This document shows, in pieces, positions 55,454-64,000 of a DNA stretch of 64,000 bases (positions are counted from its first letter, which is position 1; each line of letters begins with the position of its first letter). Origin of the DNA: Cyclobacteriaceae bacterium (GTDB taxonomy: Bacteria; Bacteroidota; Bacteroidia; Cytophagales; Cyclobacteriaceae); NCBI GenBank assembly GCA_020832305.1, contig JAFIEV010000082.1, positions 310,001 through 374,000 on the forward strand, written 5' to 3'. The position numbers were made by a program, and so were the translations under genes. The notes below the pieces were generated by a model. That model had not been told where the DNA came from, searched no databases, and saw only the letters and a program-made list of their open reading frames with translations.

Positions 55454-55638
55454 CTTAATCTTTTGCAGAATAATTTTTTGCTACAATTTATGTAATTTTA
55501 ATGGACTGAAAGTAAAAACAAATGCGCATATTGTAATACAACATTTGAGATACTCCACAAAAAAAAATATAACAATCTGTTAATACGCGGCCGGTTAGAA
55601 AACACATTTAAATAACAAATAATAGCGAAAATGCAGTC

Positions 55639-56712
55639 GTGAAAATTAAAAGCACCTACCAATTCCTCGATGAGCTTTATACTAAAGCTCATATGATTCC
55701 GGCCAATGATTCAGATAAGTATGTTGTTTTCAGCGATCTTCATATGGGAAATGGCACCTCTAAGGATGATTTTAAACAAAATTCTGTTATTTTTTCAACT
55801 GCTTTGCGATCCTATTATAAGAAAAGGGGCTTTCGATTGATTCTCAATGGTGATGTTGAAGAGCTTCAGCGCTTTTCCTACGACAAAATATATGAAAGCT
55901 GGAAAGAGGTATATTCAATTTTTGATGAATTTTATGCTGAAGGAAAACTGTTTAAAACCATTGGAAACCATGATTTAAATTGGTTTACAAATGGTTCACC
56001 AAATTTGAGATATCCTCTTCACGATGCCCTGGTCTTACAGTATAAGTTTGGCGATGTATTTATTTTTCACGGCCATCAGGTGGGTAAGAAATATCAGCGT
56101 CACAATCGTCTGGTGGGATATACCCTTAAATATCTCGCCAATCCGCTTAGAATTAAAAATTACTCAGTATCACATGATAGCCGAAAACAATATCAGATTG
56201 AGCGCAGGGTGTATCATTATTCAGTGTTTAGAAAGAGAATGTCAATTATTGGCCATACGCACCGACCTTTATTCGAGTCATTGTCGAAAGCAGAACGAAT
56301 TATTAATCAAATTGATTTTTTGTGCCGGGAATATGCAAAATCTGATACGCTGGTAGGCGGTCAGAGACTTGTTAAAACCATAGATTCTCATAAAAAGGAA
56401 CTACAAAAGATACTTAAAAAGGGCAGGAACAAAGTTGAAGAATTGCGTTCCTCTCTTTTGTATAATACGCCTTTACATATTCCTTGTCTGTTTAATTCAG
56501 GTTGTGTAATAGGTAAAAGAGGTATGACATGCCTGGAAATCGAAGATGGAAATATTTCGCTAATTCATTGGTTTGATAAGGATATTAGCACAAAATATCT
56601 CAACAAAAAGGGCTATGAGCCTGAGGAACTGGACCAAACTGGATATTACAGAATGGTGTTAAACCGAGAGACGCTATCTTATATATTTACGCGTATTCAT
56701 TTACTCACCTAA
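55639..56712 (+). CDS. Calcineurin-like metallophosphoesterase
   Basis: 357-residue phosphoesterase with metal motifs VVFSDLHMGNG (Asp33, His35), LILNGDVEEL, FKTIGNHDLNW, FIFHGHQVG and IIGHTHRP. A helical insert (about 210-275) separates these from the C-terminal strands. Start is GTG at 55639; no in-frame ATG precedes the metal motif at suitable distance. The enzyme class includes UDP-diacylglucosamine hydrolase and others; the substrate is unknown. Convergent with a small membrane protein gene one base away. Confidence 0.9.
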   Translation: MKIKSTYQFLDELYTKAHMIPANDSDKYVVFSDLHMGNGTSKDDFKQNSVIFSTALRSYYKKRGFRLILNGDVEELQRFSYDKIYESWKEVYSIFDEFYAEGKLFKTIGNHDLNWFTNGSPNLRYPLHDALVLQYKFGDVFIFHGHQVGKKYQRHNRLVGYTLKYLANPLRIKNYSVSHDSRKQYQIERRVYHYSVFRKRMSIIGHTHRPLFESLSKAERIINQIDFLCREYAKSDTLVGGQRLVKTIDSHKKELQKILKKGRNKVEELRSSLLYNTPLHIPCLFNSGCVIGKRGMTCLEIEDGNISLIHWFDKDISTKYLNKKGYEPEELDQTGYYRMVLNRETLSYIFTRIHLLT

Positions 56713-56713
56713 C

Positions 56714-57121
56714 CTAAGGAGTTATACTTGTTCCCAGTTTTACAGGCATTTTTTTATGTTTATCTGCACCGGCCCTCCCAAGGAATTTAAATGCATCTAC
56801 CAGCAAAACGGTACCGGTAAGTCCTATTGCTCCTCCGGCAACTAAAAGTGCCTGACCAAGTTGATCGTTCTCTCTTCCCAGCATAAGACCTCCCGCAATG
56901 GTTACGGAATAACCCAGTGTGGCTGCAGCAATTCCTACCTTAAACCGCTGATGAGATTTCCCTATATTGACCTGAACCAGATCTATATCACTCCTCATTT
57001 GTAGAATTTCTTTCTTTAAACTTTCAATGTCTGGTGGTATTTCAGACTGTTGTGCATTTACAGAAAAATTAAACAGAAAACTAAGGGTGATTAGGGATAA
57101 AAAGTAAATTCTCATAGACAT
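56714..57121 (-). CDS. Small secreted/membrane protein downstream of LytTR regulator
   Basis: 135-residue protein with a signal peptide (MRIYFLSLITLSFLFNFSVNAQ) then a short coiled coil (IESLKKEILQMRSDIDLVQVN) and two Gly-rich hydrophobic segments (about 65-85 and 93-112) that could insert in a membrane. No family recognised. It starts 11 bases after the LytTR regulator stop, so it is likely the third gene of that transcript and may be a regulated output. Confidence 0.75.
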   Translation of the reverse strand: MSMRIYFLSLITLSFLFNFSVNAQQSEIPPDIESLKKEILQMRSDIDLVQVNIGKSHQRFKVGIAAATLGYSVTIAGGLMLGRENDQLGQALLVAGGAIGLTGTVLLVDAFKFLGRAGADKHKKMPVKLGTSITP

Positions 57122-57132
57122 AAAGTATTAAA

Positions 57133-57903
57133 TTACATATTGAGCCATGCCTTAAAATCAGAAACCTTGTCTCGGCTTACAATCATATCTGCCTCACAAG
57201 GTGTATCTGTAAATATTTTTAAACGACTGTTAACGTAGTTTCTAACGTCAGAAATACTATCAAGTTTCAATATAAACTTTCTATTTATTCTAAAAAAATC
57301 ATCGGGGTTGAGTAACTCGTTTTCCAGTTCATCGAGGGTATGATCTATAATATATTTTCTCTGATTGCTTTTGCTTACCAGATAAACTGTTTTACCGTCA
57401 GCATAAATATAGGCAATATCTTCTACGGGTTTAAACTGTATATGGTCGCCAAATTTAACAATAAACCTTTTTTTAAAATTTTTTTGAACCTGGGTAATCA
57501 GTGTTCTGATTTCATTAAAATCTGGCTTGTCTTTATTAACATCAAACTGATGCTTCTTATACTTAGATATGGCTTCGCAAAGCTCTTTGTAATCTATGGG
57601 TTTGAGTAAATAATCTATGCTGTTAACTTTAAAAGCTTTCAAAGCATAACTATCGTAAGCTGTGGTAAATATAACTGGTTTATCAAAACTGATTTGCTTA
57701 AAGATTTCAAAACTCAATCCATCACTAAGCTGAATATCAAAAAATGCGAGATCAAATTTTTCAGGATTATTCCGGCAATAATTAACCGTATCTTCAATGG
57801 AATCAAGTTCTGCTATGATATTTATATGCTCGTCGTATTGTAAGATCATATGGGCAAGTCTTTCCCTGGCCAGGGATTCATCTTCAACAATAAGTACATT
57901 CAT
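57133..57903 (-). CDS. LytTR family response regulator
   Basis: 256-residue two-component regulator. Start is ATG 57903 (MNVLIVEDESLARERL) rather than the open TTG at 57942. The receiver domain (1-120) has acidic residues Glu7-Asp8, the phosphoacceptor Asp56 in LAFFDIQLS, and the conserved Lys in YLLKPID. The DNA-binding LytTR domain (about 150-250) reads FIVKFGDHIQFKPVEDIAYIYADGKTVYLVS in part and FFRINRKFILKLDSI. Starts 19 bases after the kinase gene; they form a pair. Confidence 0.95.
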   Translation of the reverse strand: MNVLIVEDESLARERLAHMILQYDEHINIIAELDSIEDTVNYCRNNPEKFDLAFFDIQLSDGLSFEIFKQISFDKPVIFTTAYDSYALKAFKVNSIDYLLKPIDYKELCEAISKYKKHQFDVNKDKPDFNEIRTLITQVQKNFKKRFIVKFGDHIQFKPVEDIAYIYADGKTVYLVSKSNQRKYIIDHTLDELENELLNPDDFFRINRKFILKLDSISDVRNYVNSRLKIFTDTPCEADMIVSRDKVSDFKAWLNM

Positions 57904-57922
57904 TACAGTTAGCTTTAGGCCC

Positions 57923-58954
57923 TTAAATATCTGCCAATGCAATTAAAGGTAAGCGAACTGAAAAGCTTTGTTCACTTTTATGTACAATTAATTGCTCATT
58001 GCTAATAAACTGATATCTCAATGAGATGTTTTGAAGACCAACTGAAGTACTTGGCTCTTTTACAGGTTTTTCCTGTAAATTGTTTTCTACAATTATAAAT
58101 TTGTTATCAATTATAGACAAGTGGATTTGCAGAGGTTTTTTGCTAGATACCACATTGTGCTTGATGGCGTTTTCAATGAGAAGCTGAAGGGAGGCAGGCG
58201 CTACATAATGTCCATGATATTTTGATGGGATGTCTATACTAATACTCAGATTATCTTTAAACCGAATGGTTAACAAATATATATACGACTTCAGAAAGTC
58301 TAATTCATCTCTTAACTCCACTATCTTTTTCTCCTGGTGATAAAGCAAATACCGATACACTTTTGATAACTGACTGATAAATTCAGAGGAGGTGTCAGCA
58401 TCTTTATACACGAGGCTGGCAAGTACATTGAGACTATTGAAGAGAAAATGTGGATTTATCTGGTTTCTAAGCGCTTCAAACTGGGCTTCTATGGTTTTTT
58501 TCTTTAGGAGCTCTGCTTCTATTTGGGTTTTTTTCACCTCAGTCATAAAGTAATAAATTGCATTGAGGCAGTTTAAAAAAAGATTAACCCTGAACCCAAA
58601 GCCCAAAGCCAGCTTTAGATGTAGCATGAGCGTGTCAAAAGGTTCCCGCATGAGAAACTGCATGATATACACCATGAGCAAAGTTGAAAAAACTACCACC
58701 ACCAAAGACAAGATAAAAAAGACGATAAGGGGATGAAGCTTTTTGCCGATAGAACGGTGCAGAAAATCGAGTTTTGATTCAATAAATCGATTTCCTTCCC
58801 AGATTAAAAGTACTGAAATAAGAAGCGCTGTAAGTAAATAATACCAGGGAAGCTCAAAACCGAAAAGCCTGAATCCTTCTGTGAACATTATATTCAGATA
58901 TGAATATGTTCCCAAAAGAACTACAAACAGATAACGGTATTTTAATTTAAACAT
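57923..58954 (-). CDS. LytS-like sensor histidine kinase (His_kinase family)
   Basis: 343-residue membrane kinase. Start ATG 58954 is preferred over a TTG five codons upstream. Four hydrophobic segments lie in the first 140 residues, then a coiled linker and the PF06580 motif LRNQINPHFLFNSLNVLASL with the phosphorylated His near 169. The ATPase N box is LLIENAIKHNVVS and the G-like end is GLQNISLRYQF. No extracellular sensor domain is seen, so the signal is probably membrane-related or sensed by the helices. Partner of the LytTR regulator. Confidence 0.93.
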   Translation of the reverse strand: MFKLKYRYLFVVLLGTYSYLNIMFTEGFRLFGFELPWYYLLTALLISVLLIWEGNRFIESKLDFLHRSIGKKLHPLIVFFILSLVVVVFSTLLMVYIMQFLMREPFDTLMLHLKLALGFGFRVNLFLNCLNAIYYFMTEVKKTQIEAELLKKKTIEAQFEALRNQINPHFLFNSLNVLASLVYKDADTSSEFISQLSKVYRYLLYHQEKKIVELRDELDFLKSYIYLLTIRFKDNLSISIDIPSKYHGHYVAPASLQLLIENAIKHNVVSSKKPLQIHLSIIDNKFIIVENNLQEKPVKEPSTSVGLQNISLRYQFISNEQLIVHKSEQSFSVRLPLIALADI

Positions 58955-59020
58955 ATTCGGCTCCCTCAATAAGTGATCACAATGTTTGTGTAATTGTTTC
59001 TCAGAATACTAATTATTTTT

Positions 59021-59052
59021 GATTTAAAAAAGCCCGGGCCTGAGCCCGGGCT
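59021..59052 (-). terminator. Rho-independent terminator of the fasciclin gene
   Basis: Perfect 9-bp G/C-rich stem AGCCCGGGC (59031-59039) / GCCCGGGCT (59044-59052), 4-base loop, followed on the minus strand by TTTTTTAAATC. It lies 28 bases past the fasciclin stop codon. Confidence 0.92.
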
Positions 59053-59079
59053 GACCTACCAAACAAACAACCTAACAAC

Positions 59080-61308
59080 CTAAAGCGTAGGAAGTAAGAC
59101 TTTGTCAATTACATGGATAACACCATTGTTACCCAAAACATTCACCTGTATAATATTTGCGGCATTTGGAGTGGTATCAGTGATGGTAGCACCTTCACCC
59201 AGGTTGATGGTTATGCTTTGTCCGTTTACGGTAGTAGCTTCTAATCCATCAACTAAATCTGTTGAAAATACCGGCCGGTCACCAGCAATAACATGATATG
59301 TAAGTACACCTGAGATTTGTGCTTCAGTTAACGTAGCGGCTGTTTCTGCAATCGCTTCAAAAGCAGCGTCAACAGGAGCGAAGATGGTGAAATTACCGTC
59401 CTCATCAGATATAGCTGAAAGAACATCTGCCTGACCTGGTCTGGTGAGTAATCCTACAAGCTGCGTAAACTGTGGTTCATCAGCTTGAGAAAGGGCAACT
59501 GCAATTTCAACAACACTTTGCGTGGGTGGTATAAGCGTTTTGCTGATGGTATGGATTACACCATTACCCAATTCTATATCTACACCTGTTACCTGTACAT
59601 CTCCATTGATAAATACTTCATCACCCAGGCTCAGGAAGAATTTGCTTCCACTTAATGGAGTAACTATACCATTAGCAATACCGGCAAGATCTCCAGAGCG
59701 AACTTTTCCACCAACAACGTGATAAGTTAATATTGGTGCAAGATCTTCAGCACTTAAACCGTCAAGTGAAGTAATACCGGCTGCTTCGAACGCAGCATTG
59801 TTGGGAGCAAAGATCGTTACATCATCAGAGAGCAATGCGCCTACCAGGTTTGCTTTTCTTAAAGCAGCTACCAATGTGGTGAAGTCATTGCTGAATAAAG
59901 GAACTTGTACAATTGTTCCTAGTGCTGCTTTGTACAGAGATGGAATTAAAACTGCATCGATTACATGTACAACACCATTTGCAGCCACTACATCGGGTAT
60001 AACTACCGTAGCATCATCTATCTTTACATTGTCGCCTAAAGTGACAGTTACTGATTCACCATCAAGTAATGTAGGATAAGTTGTAGCTTCAAGGCTAGAT
60101 GCCAATGCTACCGTTCCGAGTATATGGTATTCAACGATTTCACGTACAACACTTGCAGGGATTTCACTTAATGCTGTTTTTCCTAGTGCTTCCAACAAAC
60201 CTTCAAATGCAGCATTAGTTGGTGCAAAAACAGTTAAACCTGCTGATGCATCAGAAGCAGCAGCTAAGAGATCCTCAAAACCCGGTGAGGTTAAGATAGA
60301 TACAAGTATGCTGAGTTCAGGAGTAGCAACGGCAAGCTGTGCTATTGTTTGAGGCCGCATACTTGGTGGAAGTAAAACTTTATTGATGATATGTACCACA
60401 CCGTTGCTGGCATCAACATCTGCTGTAGTTACATTTGCGTCACCGTTTAAGATAACACCTCCATTTGTTCTGCTTACGGTAATTTTTTCACCTTGTAGTG
60501 TTTCTACTTCTGCACCATCTGCTAAATTATTGGAAAATAACTCAGATCCTGCTATTAAGTGATATTGTAAAATTGCAAGAAGCGTTTCTTCAGGAATGTC
60601 AGATACATTGCTAAAACGATCATCAGCATCAACAAGATCATTGAATGCCTGATTGGTTGGGGCGAAAACAGTGAATGGTCCATCTCCTTGCAGAGCAGTA
60701 AGAACTGCAGGAAAAGCAGCAACGCCCAACCCAAGGGTGCTTAGGTTTTCATTAGCCAAAACAATTTCTACAATGTTTGGCAAGTCTTCCTGTGGAGGGA
60801 GTAGTACTGCATCTATAACGTGAACAACACCATTGGTAGCTTCCTGATTGGCAGTAACTACATTTGCAGCGTCGTTGATCCTTACATTACCTCCTGAAAC
60901 ATTAACATTTAAAGCTGCATCAGGTAAAAGAGAAGCTACCATACCGCTTGATAATTGGTTTTGTAATAATCTCTGACCAACTACGTGATATTGCAGTATC
61001 TCTGCTAAATCAGAAGGGTTTGCTAAAAGAGCATCCAGGGTTCCTGATGGAAGTGCATTAAATGCTGCATTGTTAGGAGCGAATACTGTAAATGGACCCT
61101 GTCCGGAAAGAGTGGAACCCAATCCAGCTGCATTAATAGCTGTAACTAATGTTGAAAGGTTTGGATTCGCAGTTGCGAGCTGAACAATATTTTGAGTCGG
61201 GGTCATAGGACCATTGTCATCATCGTCATTACATCCCGTAAGGACGAAGGCTGAGAGGGCGAACATAAGCGCCACAGACAGACTGAATAATCTAGAAATC
61301 TTTGTCAT
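59080..61308 (-). CDS. Lipoprotein with five fasciclin (FAS1) domains
   Basis: 742-residue surface or periplasmic lipoprotein, Cys26 in lipobox VLTGC followed by an acidic NDDDDNG tether. Five tandem FAS1 domains follow, each about 135-140 residues, recognised by the repeating pattern FTVFAPNNAAF, a YHVV/YHLI core and NGVVHVIDAVLLPP. The repeat starts are near 40, 178, 320, 460 and 605. FAS1 domains mediate adhesion or glycan binding. The GC and wording of the repeats are similar, so the gene likely grew by internal duplication. Divergent from feoAB with a shared 324-base promoter region. Confidence 0.95.
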   Translation of the reverse strand: MTKISRLFSLSVALMFALSAFVLTGCNDDDDNGPMTPTQNIVQLATANPNLSTLVTAINAAGLGSTLSGQGPFTVFAPNNAAFNALPSGTLDALLANPSDLAEILQYHVVGQRLLQNQLSSGMVASLLPDAALNVNVSGGNVRINDAANVVTANQEATNGVVHVIDAVLLPPQEDLPNIVEIVLANENLSTLGLGVAAFPAVLTALQGDGPFTVFAPTNQAFNDLVDADDRFSNVSDIPEETLLAILQYHLIAGSELFSNNLADGAEVETLQGEKITVSRTNGGVILNGDANVTTADVDASNGVVHIINKVLLPPSMRPQTIAQLAVATPELSILVSILTSPGFEDLLAAASDASAGLTVFAPTNAAFEGLLEALGKTALSEIPASVVREIVEYHILGTVALASSLEATTYPTLLDGESVTVTLGDNVKIDDATVVIPDVVAANGVVHVIDAVLIPSLYKAALGTIVQVPLFSNDFTTLVAALRKANLVGALLSDDVTIFAPNNAAFEAAGITSLDGLSAEDLAPILTYHVVGGKVRSGDLAGIANGIVTPLSGSKFFLSLGDEVFINGDVQVTGVDIELGNGVIHTISKTLIPPTQSVVEIAVALSQADEPQFTQLVGLLTRPGQADVLSAISDEDGNFTIFAPVDAAFEAIAETAATLTEAQISGVLTYHVIAGDRPVFSTDLVDGLEATTVNGQSITINLGEGATITDTTPNAANIIQVNVLGNNGVIHVIDKVLLPTL

Positions 61309-61632
61309 ATCGTATTTATTTTTGTTAGGTTTTGTTTAATAAACGGTATAAATAATTAAACGAAATAATTAATTGTATCAACAGTTAAATTTGAGGTGTG
61401 AATCGTCATATAGGGTCAGTGAGTTGTAAATTAATTTTATGACTTGTTCTTGTTTATCACGAGAAAACAGAGTGTTTAATTTATATAATTAAAAATTAAA
61501 CAAAACAGGAGGCCAGTTTTTATGGTGTGGAGACATGCAGGCCAGCCATTGCTAAAGCGCCCTATTTTTATTTGGATTTTATATAAATAGATGGTAATTT
61601 TCGATTTTTAACTGATCCAAAAAGAAAAGCGT
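61309..61632. other. Divergent regulatory region between fasciclin and feoAB genes
   Basis: 324 AT-rich bases. It holds two inverted repeats with the same half-site: GTTTAAT (61334-61340) / ATTAAAC (61355-61361), spacer 14, and a longer TGTTTAATTT (61473-61482) / AAATTAAACA (61493-61502), spacer 10. These could be operators for an iron-responsive or other repressor. The region is low in complexity, so chance similarity is possible. No clear TAnnTTTG box was placed for either gene. Confidence 0.5.
61473..61502. repeat. Inverted repeat, candidate operator upstream of feoA
   Basis: Ten-base perfect arms TGTTTAATTT and AAATTAAACA with a 10-base all-A/T spacer, 131 bases before the feoA start. 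A shorter copy of the half-site pair lies at 61334-61361 near the fasciclin start. Confidence 0.45.
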
Positions 61633-61860
61633 ATGTTAAGTCGTACAGCAGCCGAATTGAAGCCCGGGGAAAACGCCATCATAAGTGGCTTTAACAGCGA
61701 TTTTATATATTTAAAACTTATGGAAATGGGTTGTTTACCTGGTGAAACCATTCGATTAAATTTTACAGCTCCACTGGGTGATCCGATCTCTTATGATATC
61801 GCGGGATACAATCTTTCCCTTAGGAAATCAGAAGCTGCCTGTATACTTTTGCAGTCCTGA
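61633..61860 (+). CDS. feoA: Ferrous iron transport accessory protein FeoA
   Basis: 75-residue SH3-like cytoplasmic protein required with FeoB for Fe(II) uptake. Pattern: LKPGENAIISGFNSDFIYLKLMEMGCLPGETIRLNF in part, and YNLSLRKSEAACILL at the C-terminus. The stop TGA shares its last base with the feoB ATG, so the two are translationally coupled. Confidence 0.93.
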   Translation: MLSRTAAELKPGENAIISGFNSDFIYLKLMEMGCLPGETIRLNFTAPLGDPISYDIAGYNLSLRKSEAACILLQS

Positions 61861-63983
61861 TGTCAAAAAATTCAGTTTTAAAGGTTGCCCTTGCCGGTAA
61901 TCCCAACTCAGGTAAATCATCTCTATTTAATCAGCTTACAGGTTTAAATCAAAAGGTTGGAAATTTTCCGGGTGTTACAGTCGACAAGTATACTGGTCAA
62001 TGCAGATTGCCAGGAGGAATTCTGGTTGAAATTACAGATTTGCCTGGTTGTTATAGTCTTTACCCAAGGTCTTTAGATGAGCAGGTGGTTTCAAATCTGC
62101 TCCTTAACCCGGAGCATCCGGAGTATCCCGATGTAGTTGTGATAGTGGCAGATGCTTCTAATCTGAAGCGCAATTTGTTTTTATTTACGCAAATTCACGA
62201 TCTGGGTGTTCCTGTTATTCTCGCTTTAAATATGGTTGATATAGCAGAGAATAAAGGTATATCTATAAAATCTGCGGTACTTGCCAAAACTTTGAAGGTT
62301 CCGGTTGTGAATATAAATGGTAGAACAGGTTCGGGACTAGATCTTTTAAAACAGCAACTTGCCGATGGTGTATTACCGGTTTCTGGTGTTGTAACCGATG
62401 TTTTATTGTATGCAAAAAAACAAATTCAATTTACCCGGGAACTACTTTTATGTAAAAGCGATTACCTGGCCTATTTGATTAACCAGCAACTTGATGTACT
62501 GAATTTTATTGATCCTGTTAAAAAAGCACAGATAAAATCATTTCTAGAAAAGGAGGGTATTGACAAAGAGAAATGGCAATCCAGAGAAACCACAGACCGA
62601 TACTCTTTTATACATAAGCTCACAACACAATGTATTGAGCAAAACCATACAACAGGAAAAGACTTAACTAAGTCTATCGATAAAATATTTACGCACAAAA
62701 TATTTGGTTACATCATATTTGCTGCTTTACTATTTATGGTTTTCCAGGCAATTTTCACCTGGGCAATAGCACCTATGGATTGGATAGACCTCCGTTTTTC
62801 TCAACTGAGCGCATTTACTGCTGCTCAATTGCCAGAAGGCGTCCTGAATAATTTACTGAGTGAAGGTATTTTACCCGGTGTAGCCGGTGTGGTCATTTTC
62901 ATACCGCAGATAGCCATTTTGTTTGCATTTATATCCATCCTTGAAGAAACGGGTTATATGGCGCGCGTCGTATTTTTAATGGACAGGATTTTGCGTCCTT
63001 TTGGATTGAACGGGCGCAGTGTCGTACCTCTTGTTTCGGGCGTGGCCTGTGCAATACCTGCAATAATGGCTACGAGAAGTATTGGCAATTGGAGAGAAAG
63101 GCTCATTACAATATTTGTTACCCCACTGATGTCATGTTCAGCCCGTTTACCTGTATATACCATTTTGATTTCCCTTATGATACCCGATATTTATCTGTGG
63201 GGTATCCTGGGTATACAGGGTCTTACCCTTTTGGCTATGTATGCTCTTGGTCTTTGTATGGCTATTTTATCTGCATGGATAATGAGTAAACTGGTGCATA
63301 CAGGTGAAAAAAGTATTTTTATTATGGAGCTGCCAACCTATAAAATGCCCCGATGGAAAAACGTAGGCTATACCATGTATGAAAAGTCATCAACTTTTGT
63401 AATTGAGGCAGGCAAGATAATTTTAGCCATATCAATAATTTTATGGGTCCTGGCTTCTTATGGTCCAGGGGATAAGATGCATCAGGCAGAGGAAATTGTT
63501 GCGGAACAACTTGCAATACAGAACAGGCCAATGGATAATTTCGATGCTGAAGTAGCCGCTTTCAGGTTGGAAAACTCATATGCAGGAATATTTGGCAAAA
63601 GCATAGAACCTGCAATAGCACCTTTAGGTTTTGATTGGAAAATCGGAATAGCACTGATTACTTCTTTTGCGGCCAGAGAAGTTTTTGTTGGAACAATGGC
63701 AACCATTTACAGCATAGAATCAGGTGACGACGACAGAGGAACTATAAGGAGTCGAATGCGGGAAGATAAAGATTCAGAAACCGGAAAACCCAGATATACC
63801 ATTCCGGTTTCTCTTTCTTTACTGATCTTCTATGCTTTCGCTTTACAATGTATGAGTACTATTGCAGTTGTATATCGTGAAACCAAAGGATGGAAATGGC
63901 CATTGATTCAATTATTGTATCTCACCCTTTTAGCTTATGGCTCTTCCTTATTGGTATTTCAGACATTAAATTCCTTCTATTAG
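61860..63983 (+). CDS. feoB: Ferrous iron transporter FeoB
   Basis: 707-residue membrane Fe(II) transporter. The N-terminal G domain (about 1-165) has G1 GNPNSGKSS at 13-21, NFPGVTVDKYTG (switch I), DLPGCYSL (G3) and LNMVDIA (G4). Two gate regions in the membrane part contain the Cys-bearing segments VSGVACAIPAIMATR and TPLMSCSARLPVY, believed to line the path. Length is normal for Bacteroidota, and the gene is complete before the window end. Transcribed together with feoA; regulation by iron is expected from family knowledge but the operator is not identified with certainty. Confidence 0.97.
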   Translation: MSKNSVLKVALAGNPNSGKSSLFNQLTGLNQKVGNFPGVTVDKYTGQCRLPGGILVEITDLPGCYSLYPRSLDEQVVSNLLLNPEHPEYPDVVVIVADASNLKRNLFLFTQIHDLGVPVILALNMVDIAENKGISIKSAVLAKTLKVPVVNINGRTGSGLDLLKQQLADGVLPVSGVVTDVLLYAKKQIQFTRELLLCKSDYLAYLINQQLDVLNFIDPVKKAQIKSFLEKEGIDKEKWQSRETTDRYSFIHKLTTQCIEQNHTTGKDLTKSIDKIFTHKIFGYIIFAALLFMVFQAIFTWAIAPMDWIDLRFSQLSAFTAAQLPEGVLNNLLSEGILPGVAGVVIFIPQIAILFAFISILEETGYMARVVFLMDRILRPFGLNGRSVVPLVSGVACAIPAIMATRSIGNWRERLITIFVTPLMSCSARLPVYTILISLMIPDIYLWGILGIQGLTLLAMYALGLCMAILSAWIMSKLVHTGEKSIFIMELPTYKMPRWKNVGYTMYEKSSTFVIEAGKIILAISIILWVLASYGPGDKMHQAEEIVAEQLAIQNRPMDNFDAEVAAFRLENSYAGIFGKSIEPAIAPLGFDWKIGIALITSFAAREVFVGTMATIYSIESGDDDRGTIRSRMREDKDSETGKPRYTIPVSLSLLIFYAFALQCMSTIAVVYRETKGWKWPLIQLLYLTLLAYGSSLLVFQTLNSFY

Positions 63984-64000
63984 ATAGTTATAGAGGTATA

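Noticed and set aside
59102-60079. Plus-strand open frames opposite the fasciclin gene
   Set aside because: They follow from the repeated composition of the FAS1 coding sequence and have no recognisable protein features.

Overview
The window is a contiguous, AT-rich piece of bacterial chromosome that reads as Bacteroidota, most likely order Cytophagales or a close relative. The evidence is the gene content: a sigma/anti-sigma/SusC/SusD cassette, DUF4175, DUF4230 and DUF6150 family proteins, a PorE-like TPR/propeller/OmpA protein, a five-domain fasciclin lipoprotein, an exonuclease-GIY-YIG fusion and a LytS/LytTR pair. Shine-Dalgarno sequences are largely absent and several promoter-like boxes fit the Bacteroidota TTTG / TAnnTTTG pattern. 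The genus is not determinable from sequence reading alone. No prophage, insertion sequence, CRISPR array, tRNA or rRNA was seen; this looks like core chromosome.

The most notable content is a probable chromosome replication origin with centromere-like sites. The 354-bp gap at 11663-12016 carries four exact DnaA boxes (TTATNCACA), three one-mismatch boxes, an inverted repeat built around two of the boxes, and a very AT-rich right half. About 4.6 kb to the left, two perfect 16-bp parS palindromes (TGTTCCACGTGGAACA) sit 46 bp apart, one inside the last codons of ybeY and one just before mnmG (gidA), a gene often found near oriC. Hand counts show G about equal to or below C on the + strand left of the gap and G above C right of it.

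Layout. 1-11662: tightly packed + strand genes (partial hypothetical, xth, solitary peptide-binding lipoprotein, DUF4175 coiled-coil membrane protein, RsbW-like ATPase, ybeY, mnmG, methyltransferase, Ig-like lipoprotein). 12017-24066: + strand genes (TPR protein, creatininase family, coiled-coil lipoprotein, tpiA, DUF6150, prmA, a 1616-residue secreted protein of unknown function, hemG/hemY-type oxidase). 24076-26308: pgl and zwf on the - strand, the oxidative pentose phosphate entry. 26793-32840: MltF-like transglycosylase, GNAT, conserved small protein, PorE-like protein, purM. 32843-35192: cytochrome bd oxidase cydAB on the - strand. 35414-43283: small lipoprotein, nitronate monooxygenase, DUF4230, then recX / secreted protein / PIG-L deacetylase on the - strand, a small Rof-like protein, purU, and a TrmJ-like methyltransferase. 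43546-50902: ECF sigma, FecR, STN-containing SusC and SusD, a complete cell-surface signalling and uptake cassette with no degradative enzyme beside it. 50965-56712: yraN, manA, lipB, exonuclease-GIY-YIG, HisJ-like phosphatase, metallophosphoesterase. 56714-58954: small membrane protein, LytTR regulator and LytS-like kinase. 59080-63983: fasciclin lipoprotein divergent from feoA-feoB ferrous iron transport genes.

Functionally the window mixes housekeeping genes typical of an origin-proximal region (translation quality, tRNA modification, glycolysis, purine synthesis, lipoylation) with envelope functions (lipoproteins, OmpA-type anchoring, SusCD, Feo). Start codons were moved downstream from the longest reading frame where a signal peptide or family start made that clear.
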